NCBI GenBank assembly: GCA_900554395.1
Contig: USHB01000109.1
Location: forward strand, 1-5,822
Length of the DNA: 5,822 nucleotides
Origin: an uncultured Phascolarctobacterium sp.
GTDB lineage: Bacteria; Bacillota; Negativicutes; Acidaminococcales; Acidaminococcaceae
Reading direction: 5' to 3'
The notes beneath the pieces are model-generated. The model was given only the letters and a program-made list of their open reading frames with translations. It had not been told where the DNA came from and did no database searches. Made by a program: the position numbers and the translations under genes. Below, piece after piece: positions 1 to 4,929 of the stretch (its first letter is position 1; the number at the start of each line of letters is the position of its first letter).

Positions 1-1
1 C

Positions 2-211
2 GGCTCTTTACTGTTTTTTGGAGGCGACGGTGCCGGCAACCTTTTTGCCTATCAAGTTAAAGAAAGCAAGGCAGTTGCAGGAGAAATTTATTTATGGAAC
101 CATGAAATTGCAGTGTTCGGACCAAAAGAAAATGAACTGGAATTTCAGGCAGTTTCCCTTACAGAGCTTCTTCAGGATTATTACAACACCTGCTATCAAG
201 AAACATTGTAA
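2..211 (+). CDS. SMI1/KNR4 (SUKH) family protein, C-terminal part
   Basis: Only the last 69 codons and a TAA stop (209-211) are in the window; the gene begins upstream. The visible segment contains FFGGDGAGNLFAYQV, then an acidic stretch and GEIYLWNHE, and ends in an amphipathic helix (LTELLQDYYN). The glycine/aspartate-rich turn leading into a strand, followed by the IYLWNHE strand, is the core signature of the SMI1/KNR4 (SUKH) fold. Bacterial SUKH proteins are mostly cytoplasmic immunity proteins that neutralise polymorphic toxins; that role here is inferred from the family and from the neighbouring Imm1-type gene. The next gene starts 72 bases downstream on the same strand with no convincing promoter between them, so the two are probably cotranscribed. 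A hand count of the line at 61-120 gives about 40% GC, lower than the genes on the right. Confidence 0.8.
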   Translation, partial: GSLLFFGGDGAGNLFAYQVKESKAVAGEIYLWNHEIAVFGPKENELEFQAVSLTELLQDYYNTCYQETL

Positions 212-235
212 AAGTAATTTCAACACAGCCAACAT

Positions 236-248
236 CCTGCTTAGCAGG
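236..248. repeat. Small perfect inverted repeat between SUKH gene and next gene
   Basis: CCTGC and GCAGG are separated by TTA, giving a 5-bp stem. It has no T-tract, so it is not an obvious terminator. It may be an mRNA processing or stability hairpin, or chance. Confidence 0.3.
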
Positions 249-283
249 AAAGCAGGCAAAGCTGAACACGAAAGGAAAATACC

Positions 284-733
284 ATGAGAACTTTACCCAT
301 AACAGCCACCAAAGAAGAAATTAAACAGTTAGTTATTGAATGGAACGAACTTCTGGCGCAGGAAAAATACAAAGAAGCCTTTGAAATGTTTCCTGCCTGT
401 GACGATTATGAACACTGGACGCCGGAATTACTGGAATCGGCGGTATTTACTTATGGCTGCCCCGGTTATACAAGGGAAGAAGCAGTAAAAGAATTCGGTT
501 CTGCCGATTATAAAGTAACATCTATCTGGGACAATCCGGATAAAGACAAGATTATAGACAGCATTGATATTTCATCAGATTTCGGCTGGATGGGCAAAGA
601 TGATATTGCAGTCATTCACTATGATAATGTTCCGCTTAACGGAAAGATGAGTGATTTAACTGCAAGATTTTTTGTGCGTAAAGTAAATGATAAGGAAATT
701 ACATTGGTATTTATTGATTTACATATAATGTGA
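284..733 (+). CDS. Uncharacterised 149-residue acidic protein, possible immunity protein
   Basis: I do not recognise this family with confidence. The ATG is supported by AAAGGA at 271-276 with seven bases of spacing. The product is soluble, has no signal peptide or membrane segment, and is rich in Asp and Glu. An N-terminal helical half (about residues 8-70, with helices around 9-36 and 46-56) is followed by a strand-rich C-terminal half. That half contains a VPLNGKMSDLTARFFV segment (116-131) and ends in IDLHIM, a pattern I associate from memory with small uncharacterised proteins found in immunity-gene arrays. Its position after a SUKH gene and opposite an Imm1 gene supports an immunity-type role, but this is inference from context. 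Composition is AT-rich (hand counts of 25-40% GC per 60-base line), unlike the ABC-F and transporter genes, which fits acquisition by transfer. Confidence 0.85.
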   Translation: MRTLPITATKEEIKQLVIEWNELLAQEKYKEAFEMFPACDDYEHWTPELLESAVFTYGCPGYTREEAVKEFGSADYKVTSIWDNPDKDKIIDSIDISSDFGWMGKDDIAVIHYDNVPLNGKMSDLTARFFVRKVNDKEITLVFIDLHIM

Positions 734-785
734 GTTTTGTGCAGCTCTCAATTACATTATTCATGCTCTTTTTAATAAAATAAAC

Positions 786-858
786 GGCACTTGCGGCTTT
801 TGCGGAATTGTTGCCCGAAACAATTTCTGCCAGATGCTGCAAGTGCCTTATTTATTGT
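786..858. terminator. Bidirectional terminator between convergent genes
   Basis: Bases 786-797 pair with 836-847 over 12 positions (GGCACTTGCGGC against GCTGCAAGTGCC, with one G-T pair). Inside lies a second stem, AATTGTT at 806-812 with AACAATT at 819-825, which can be extended by GCGG (802-805) against CTGC (827-830) around a bulge. The flanks are T-rich in each reading direction: TTATTTATTGTTG on the + strand and, on the - strand, the complement of the A-rich run around 772-785. The element sits about 50 bases past the stop of the + strand 149-residue gene and about 45 bases past the stop of the - strand Imm1 gene, as expected for a shared terminator. The branched shape and length of over 60 bases are unusual, so a small palindromic intergenic repeat serving the same purpose is an alternative. 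Confidence 0.75.
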
Positions 859-892
859 TGTATGTAATTGCCTGAAACGCAAAATACTGTTG

Positions 893-1297
893 CTATTCTT
901 CCCAGTCTATACCGGCTTTCAGTTTCTGCGTTTCAAAAAAATATCCGGCGGCAGATAGTACCATATCTATCCGCACACAGGCATTTGCCGGGTACAGCCC
1001 GCGCTGACCGCCCACAACAAGTTCTTCCATAATGTTTTTATCAGCATTTTTATTAACTAAATTATAAATTCTTTCTTCATCATCGTAAGAAACATAAGCG
1101 ATAAACTTTCCGTTTTTACCGCCGCCGACGGCCATATAAAAACCTTCATCGTAATTGCCGAAGGTAACCAGCGTTCTTTCCCCGCCATCAAGGTTTAAAA
1201 TCATTTTTTCAATATCCTGCCAGGCGGGGTTTTCAATTTCCCGGCCGGTATCTTTGCCTGCCTGCCAGCAATCATAACAGACTCTTTCAATGCTCAT
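893..1297 (-). CDS. Imm1-family immunity protein
   Basis: This is a 134-residue soluble protein of the Imm1 type found in polymorphic-toxin systems, where such proteins bind and block a cognate toxin in the cytoplasm. Recognisable features in order are NPAWQDIEKMI (23-33), a DGGERTLVTF strand (37-46), YMAVGGGKNGKF (54-65), a YDDEERIYNLV segment (71-81), the diagnostic VVGGQRGLYPA (94-104), and a C-terminal helix leading to WEE. The frame stays open to an ATG at 1330, but I chose the ATG at 1295-1297 because GGAGGT (complement of 1303-1308) lies five bases upstream and the earlier ATG has no such site. Two cysteines (C7, C10) precede the conserved core. The gene follows the MATE gene by 71 bases on the same strand. 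No partner toxin is in view, so this may be an orphan immunity gene. Confidence 0.85.
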   Translation of the reverse strand: MSIERVCYDCWQAGKDTGREIENPAWQDIEKMILNLDGGERTLVTFGNYDEGFYMAVGGGKNGKFIAYVSYDDEERIYNLVNKNADKNIMEELVVGGQRGLYPANACVRIDMVLSAAGYFFETQKLKAGIDWEE

Positions 1298-1302
1298 TGT
1301 GT

Positions 1303-1308
1303 ACCTCC
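1303..1308 (-). promoter_or_regulatory. Ribosome binding site that fixes the Imm1 start
   Basis: The - strand reads GGAGGT five bases before the ATG at 1295-1297. It shows that the in-frame ATG at 1330 is not the start. A TGCCG/CGGCA inverted repeat (1313-1317 with 1325-1329) lies just upstream of it. Confidence 0.85.
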
Positions 1309-1368
1309 GGTCTGCCGTTTTCAGCGGCATATCGCGATAAAACAGCCGCTTAAACTGCGGATTTAGTT

Positions 1369-2727
1369 TTACAACCCGCCGTTTAATTTAATTCTTCTCT
1401 GCAAATACAGAAACCTGCCGCCAAGGAAAATAACGGCGCACATCAGCCCGAAATCAAGGCTCAGCCAGTAAGATGAAGGGCCGAGGTTCAAACAGTAATC
1501 AAAATAACAGCCGAGCGGCAGGCATATCAGCCAGTAGGCTGCAAGCCCTGCCCAAAAGGTTGCCTTAACGTCTTTGTAGCCACGCAAAATGCCCTGTATT
1601 GGCGCGGCGGTGGCATCCATAACCTGAAAGAACATGGCGTAAAACAAAAAGCCGATGGTTTTTTCTATAATTGCCGGTTCGGATGTGTAAAGGCGCGCTA
1701 TAAATTCACGGTCGAGCAGTACAAAAACAGTAAGCGCAACAGCAATGGTCAGGTTGCAGGCAACGCCCAAAAGACTGTAACGCACTGCCTCGCCAAAACG
1801 GCGTGCGCCGGCTTCAACACCAACCACAATGGTCAGCGACATGCTGAAACTGAGCGGCACCATGTACAGCAGCGAGCTGAAACTCATTGCCGCCTGATGC
1901 GCCGCAATGATGATTGTGCCAAATTTGGCAATGAATACGGCAATTACGCCAAAAATGCTGGCTTCCATAAAAATTGCCGCGCCCATGGGCAGGCCGAGCG
2001 CAAGATTTTCTTTAAGCTGCTGCCCTTCGATTGTAAATTTATCGGTAAAAATGCGCAGCGGAGCAAAAGCGGGTAGTTTATGCACAACCCAGATAAAGAT
2101 AAAAAATTCCAGCCAGTAGGTTATGCCTGTCGCCAGCCCTGCGCCAATGCCGCCAAGCCGCGGTGCGCCGAATTCGCCAAAAATAAAGCAATAGTTTAAA
2201 AAGGCGTTTACCGGCAGCGCCAGAAGATATATTTTCATCGTTATGCCGGTGTAGCCGCTGGTATCTACCAGCGCACGCAGCGCGGTTGAAAGGAAAAACG
2301 GCAGTATGCCCACGCCGATAGCGGCGATATACATTTTGGCAATGTAATGCACTTCCGGCTCCAGCCCGAAAGTACCCAAAATTTTATCTAAAAACAATAC
2401 GCCAAACACCAGCAGCAGCAGCGAAAATACCGTTGCCAGAAACATGGTATGGCGCACTACCTTGCCGATGTTCTGCCGCTCACCCCTGCCAAGCAGGTGG
2501 GCAATTATTGGCATGCTGCCGAGCAAAATACCGTTCAGCGCTGCCATTACCGGCATCCACAAATTGCCGCCGATAGCTGTGCCTGCCAGATGTACGGCAC
2601 CGGCGTGCCCGCTCATGGCTGAATCGCAGAAGTTCATCGCCATAATGGCGGTTTGGGTTATTAAAATAGGTATCATTACGTCAAGCAGCCGCCTCAGGCG
2701 CACTGCATTCTTTTTGCCTAATAACAT
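1369..2727 (-). CDS. NorM-type MATE family cation/multidrug efflux transporter
   Basis: This is a 452-residue inner-membrane protein with about twelve hydrophobic segments in two similar halves, the usual size for MATE transporters, which export cationic drugs and metabolites using a Na+ or H+ gradient. The first half begins with PILITQ (20-25) and MNFCDSAMSG (31-40), the counterpart of the family VDT.MAG motif, and has GGNLWMPVMAALNGILLG (52-69). The second half has the FMEASIF segment (252-258) and FQVMDATAAPIQGILRGY (366-383). Three acidic residues, D35, E254 and D370, fall where NorM of Vibrio cholerae carries its cation-binding D36, E255 and D371, so the protein looks competent and of the NorM branch. 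The start ATG is preceded by AAAGGAG (complement of 2732-2738). The gene follows the ABC-F stop by 11 bases, implying one transcript and possible translational coupling. The substrate cannot be told from sequence. Confidence 0.95.
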   Translation of the reverse strand: MLLGKKNAVRLRRLLDVMIPILITQTAIMAMNFCDSAMSGHAGAVHLAGTAIGGNLWMPVMAALNGILLGSMPIIAHLLGRGERQNIGKVVRHTMFLATVFSLLLLVFGVLFLDKILGTFGLEPEVHYIAKMYIAAIGVGILPFFLSTALRALVDTSGYTGITMKIYLLALPVNAFLNYCFIFGEFGAPRLGGIGAGLATGITYWLEFFIFIWVVHKLPAFAPLRIFTDKFTIEGQQLKENLALGLPMGAAIFMEASIFGVIAVFIAKFGTIIIAAHQAAMSFSSLLYMVPLSFSMSLTIVVGVEAGARRFGEAVRYSLLGVACNLTIAVALTVFVLLDREFIARLYTSEPAIIEKTIGFLFYAMFFQVMDATAAPIQGILRGYKDVKATFWAGLAAYWLICLPLGCYFDYCLNLGPSSYWLSLDFGLMCAVIFLGGRFLYLQRRIKLNGGL

Positions 2728-2731
2728 AAAG

Positions 2732-2738
2732 CTCCTTT
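2732..2738 (-). promoter_or_regulatory. Ribosome binding site of the MATE gene next to the ABC-F stop
   Basis: The - strand reads AAAGGAG immediately after the TAG stop of the ABC-F gene (2739-2741) and four bases before the MATE ATG. Ribosomes ending ABC-F translation would sit on this site, consistent with coupled translation. Confidence 0.8.
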
Positions 2739-4640
2739 CTATTTTGCCGCTTCCGCCTCAGCAAGTTCTTCCAGATACGCCCAACGGTCTGTTAAATCGC
2801 TGATGCGCTGCGTAAGTTCCTGCTGGCGGGCGGTCAGTTCCGTTAATTTTACAAAATCGGTACCGCAGGCGTTAATTTCCAGTTCGGTCATTTTAAGTTC
2901 CGCTTCTGCCTGCGCAATAACCTGCTCAATTTTTTCGTATTCCAGTTTTTCTTTGTATGTCATTTTGGGCGCACGCTGCTTTTCTTCGCGCTGCTGCGGC
3001 TTGGCTGCACCCTGCGCACGTTCTTCTTTGCGTGCAAGGCTTTGCGCTTCGGCGCGCGCTGCTTCGTACTGCGTGTAATCGCCAATAAACTGGCGCACTT
3101 CACCCCCGCCCATAAAGGCAAAAATTTTACCGGCAAAACGGTCTAAAAAGTAGCGGTCATGCGAAACGGCAATTACCGCGCCGTTAAAGGTATCAAGGTA
3201 ATCTTCAAGCACCGAAAGGGTGGGTATATCAAGATCGTTGGTAGGTTCGTCCAAAATAAGCACATTGGGCGCGCCCATTAACACGCTTAATAAGTACAGG
3301 CGCCGTATTTCGCCGCCGCTTAATTTGCTTACCGGCACCCATTGCAGTTCCGGCGGGAACAAAAAGCGTTCCAGCATCTGCGCCGCCGTTATGCGCGTGC
3401 CGTCCGCAGTTTCAATATAATCACTTACGTTTTTAATATATTCCAAAACGCGGCAGTCGGCATCCTTAAACTCGCTGTGCTGCGCAAAATAGCCTATTTT
3501 TACCGTCTGCCCCACTTTTAAAGTTCCGCGCGTCGGCGCAAGCCTGCCGGCGATAATATCCATCAGGCTGCTTTTGCCGCTGCCGTTGGGGCCTACTATG
3601 CCAATGCGGTCATTGCGCAAAATAATGTAACTAAAATCGTTGATATAGGTTTTATCGCCGTAATCAAGCCCGATATGTTCCAGCTCAATTATTGTTTTGC
3701 CAAGGCGCGAGCCTACGGAAGAAATTTCAAGCTGCTGTTCTTTTTTGATGTTGTTGACTTCTTCCTTCAAAACGTTAAAACGCTCAATGCGCTCTTTGCT
3801 TTTGGTACGGCGTGCTTCCGCGCCGCGGCTTATCCACGCCAGCTCACGCCGGTACACGTTGCGCAGGCGCTGCGCTGCACCGGCAGCGGCAATGCGGCGT
3901 TCTTCGCGTTTTTGCAGAAACAGGCTATAATTGCCGGTGTATAAATAGCCTTCGCCGCCGTCAATTTCCAAAGTGCGGTTTACCACGCGGTCAAAAAAGT
4001 AACGGTCATGCGTTACCATTAAAAGCGCGCCTTTACGCTTTTGCAGCATTTCTTCAAGCCATGCCACCGTATCGTTATCCATATGGTTGGTAGGTTCGTC
4101 CAAAATCAACAGGTCGCTGGGGCGCACCAAAACGCCTGCCAGTGCCACACGTTTGCGCTGCCCGCCGCTTAATTCACGCATTGGCTGCTTTAAATCAGTA
4201 ATGCCGAGTTTATCAAGCACTGCTTTGGCTTCGCTTTCAAGCTGCCAGGCAAACTTTGCGTCCATTTCCTGCTGCAAGGCAAGCAGTTCCTGCTGCGCCT
4301 TTTTATTATCCGGCTCTGCCGCCGCACGCTGCACGGCCGCTTCATAACGGCGCACCACGTCAAGCTGGGGCGATTCGCCCCTGAACACCTGCTCAAGCAC
4401 GGTTGCTTCCGGGTCAAACGCAGGGTCCTGCGGCAAATATTCAATTACGCAGGTGCCGTTTCTGGTAATTTTGCCTTCGCCCGGCTCGCCGGTTGCAATA
4501 TCACGCAGCAGCGTGCTTTTGCCGGTGCCGTTAACGCCGATAACGCCTATTTTATCGCCGTCTTCTATATTAAAACTGATATTTTTAAACAAAGTGCGCA
4601 CACCATAGCTGTGCCCTAAATTTTCTACGCTTAAAATCAT
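2739..4640 (-). CDS. uup: Uup-like ABC-F family ATPase (ribosome-associated)
   Basis: This is a 633-residue cytoplasmic protein with two ABC ATPase domains and no membrane segment, the ABC-F plan; such proteins act on the ribosome rather than as transporters. Domain 1 has Walker A GVNGTGKST (35-43), signature LSGGQ (157-161), Walker B with catalytic E182 in LILDEPTNHMD, and switch H211. Domain 2 has GPNGSGKSS (349-357), LSGGE (439-443), LILDEPTNDLD with E464, and H493. The linker between them carries RRELAWISRGAEARRTKSKERIERF-like basic helices (about 240-312, quoted region 263-287), typical of Uup and EttA. Residues 557-633 form a charged coiled coil starting KMTYKEKLEYE, the Uup C-terminal domain, which is why I prefer Uup over EttA. 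The start is supported by AGAGGT (complement of 4648-4653) seven bases upstream. An antibiotic-protection role is possible but the linker looks short for that. The gene heads an operon with the MATE transporter. Confidence 0.93.
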   Translation of the reverse strand: MILSVENLGHSYGVRTLFKNISFNIEDGDKIGVIGVNGTGKSTLLRDIATGEPGEGKITRNGTCVIEYLPQDPAFDPEATVLEQVFRGESPQLDVVRRYEAAVQRAAAEPDNKKAQQELLALQQEMDAKFAWQLESEAKAVLDKLGITDLKQPMRELSGGQRKRVALAGVLVRPSDLLILDEPTNHMDNDTVAWLEEMLQKRKGALLMVTHDRYFFDRVVNRTLEIDGGEGYLYTGNYSLFLQKREERRIAAAGAAQRLRNVYRRELAWISRGAEARRTKSKERIERFNVLKEEVNNIKKEQQLEISSVGSRLGKTIIELEHIGLDYGDKTYINDFSYIILRNDRIGIVGPNGSGKSSLMDIIAGRLAPTRGTLKVGQTVKIGYFAQHSEFKDADCRVLEYIKNVSDYIETADGTRITAAQMLERFLFPPELQWVPVSKLSGGEIRRLYLLSVLMGAPNVLILDEPTNDLDIPTLSVLEDYLDTFNGAVIAVSHDRYFLDRFAGKIFAFMGGGEVRQFIGDYTQYEAARAEAQSLARKEERAQGAAKPQQREEKQRAPKMTYKEKLEYEKIEQVIAQAEAELKMTELEINACGTDFVKLTELTARQQELTQRISDLTDRWAYLEELAEAEAAK

Positions 4641-4665
4641 ATAATTTACCTCTTTATGAATTCTG

Positions 4666-4693
4666 TTTATATCTTAACACAAATTTAAGGCAA
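4666..4693 (-). promoter_or_regulatory. Putative promoter of the ABC-F/MATE operon
   Basis: Read on the - strand, TTGCCT (4693-4688) is followed after 16 bases by TATAAA (4671-4666). Transcription would begin near 4659, giving a leader of about 20 bases that contains the ribosome binding site. The -35 box is imperfect, so strength is uncertain; an overlapping TAAGAT is an alternative -10. Confidence 0.55.
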
Positions 4694-4700
4694 AAACAAA

Positions 4701-4749
4701 ATCAGCCGTAAGCATTGCAGTTTAACTTGACAAAATGCCTGCGGCTGAT
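4701..4749. repeat. 49-bp imperfect palindrome between divergent promoters
   Basis: ATCAGCCG (4701-4708) is the exact inverse complement of CGGCTGAT (4742-4749), and inside it GCATT (4712-4716) matches AATGC (4734-4738), with three unpaired bases on each side between the arms. The centre is at 4725. The right half covers the -35 box, the spacer and the first base of the -10 box of the + strand promoter. On the - strand the hairpin is followed by TTTGTTTTTG, so it could also stop antisense transcription coming from the transporter gene before it reaches the ABC-F operon. Whether it works as an operator or as a terminator cannot be decided from sequence. Confidence 0.6.
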
Positions 4750-4754
4750 ATAAT
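4727..4754 (+). promoter_or_regulatory. Consensus sigma-70 type promoter of the riboswitch leader
   Basis: TTGACA (4727-4732) and TATAAT (4749-4754) both match the consensus exactly, separated by 16 bases. Transcription would start near 4761, so the leader before the transporter ATG is about 170 bases. A strong constitutive promoter in front of a riboswitch and terminator is the usual arrangement for control by attenuation. Confidence 0.88.
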
Positions 4755-4773
4755 TGTTTTATAAAATTGCATA

Positions 4774-4851
4774 GGCACCGCGGAACTGACGGATATGAGT
4801 GGAACTAACCACATGAACCGCGCTGCTGTAAGATTAGCCGGCCGTCTGGGC
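4774..4851 (+). promoter_or_regulatory. ZTP (pfl-motif) riboswitch aptamer
   Basis: The pattern matches the ZTP/ZMP riboswitch as I know it. An outer stem CGCGG (4779-4783) with CCGCG (4818-4822) encloses AACTGACGG and a small hairpin GTGG-AACTAA-CCAC (4799-4812). After a linker comes GCC (4837-4839) paired with GGC (4849-4851), closing a loop that holds CCGTC. CCGTC (4842-4846) is complementary to GACGG (4788-4792), forming the defining pseudoknot. The 3' part, CCGTCTGGGC, corresponds to the near-universal CCGCCTGGGC of this class. Its GACGG partner carries the compensating change, so the pairing is kept. The class senses the purine intermediates ZMP and ZTP, which rise when 10-formyl-tetrahydrofolate is short, and usually turns on one-carbon and purine genes. 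The gene downstream, an oxalate/formate-type transporter, fits that theme. Edges are approximate. Confidence 0.85.
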
Positions 4852-4879
4852 AGAGAGAAGTGCCCGGACGGCTTTTGTT
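4841..4879 (+). terminator. Intrinsic terminator forming the riboswitch expression platform
   Basis: GCCGTCTGGGC (4841-4851) pairs with GCCCGGACGGC (4862-4872) over 11 positions with one G-T pair; A4852-T4861 can add a twelfth. TTTTGTT follows. The 5' arm contains both the pseudoknot strand (4842-4846) and the conserved GGGC of the aptamer. Ligand-bound aptamer and terminator therefore exclude each other, and ligand should allow read-through (ON switch). Confidence 0.9.
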
Positions 4880-4890
4880 ATCCGGTCAGT

Positions 4891-4923
4891 TCTCTCCTTA
4901 TTTTGCACAGCATGAAGGAGAGA
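4891..4923 (+). promoter_or_regulatory. Hairpin sequestering the transporter ribosome binding site
   Basis: TCTCTCCTT (4891-4899) is perfectly complementary to AAGGAGAGA (4915-4923), which contains the AAGGAG ribosome binding site of the transporter; the loop is 15 bases. A run of six T (4924-4929) follows, directly before the ATG. It could reduce translation or act as a second weak terminator. It lies after the riboswitch terminator, so it would matter only in read-through transcripts. Confidence 0.55.
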
Positions 4924-4929
4924 TTTTTT

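Noticed and set aside
18..287. 89-codon open frame on the + strand overlapping the start of the 149-residue gene
   Set aside because: It is a shifted frame over the SUKH coding sequence (2-211), whose own frame gives a clear family signature; the shifted product resembles nothing and its ATG lacks a ribosome site.
1298..1330. N-terminal extension of the Imm1 protein from the ATG at 1330
   Set aside because: A strong GGAGGT lies inside this stretch, five bases before the ATG at 1297, and the extension would read through the ribosome site.
1331..1368. Possible terminator between the MATE and Imm1 genes (CCGC/GCGG hairpin around 1346-1360, plus the ATCGCGAT palindrome at 1331-1338)
   Set aside because: The stem is only four base pairs and the following T-run is short and interrupted, so it is too weak to call.
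2803..4347. Several open frames of 66-93 codons on the + strand opposite the ABC-F gene, and one of 84 codons in another - strand frame (4190-4444)
   Set aside because: They are low-complexity Ser/Ala/Arg/Cys-rich shadows of the GC-rich ABC-F sequence, with no ribosome sites or domain signatures.
2739..4640. ABC-F protein as an antibiotic-resistance (ribosome protection) factor
   Set aside because: The linker between ATPase domains looks of ordinary Uup/EttA length and the Uup C-terminal coiled coil is present; nothing specific to resistance subfamilies is visible.
4912..4929. Earlier in-frame ATG for the OFA transporter
   Set aside because: It overlaps the AAGGAG site used by the ATG at 4930 and has no upstream ribosome site; the extra residues (MKERFF) do not look like a family N-terminus.
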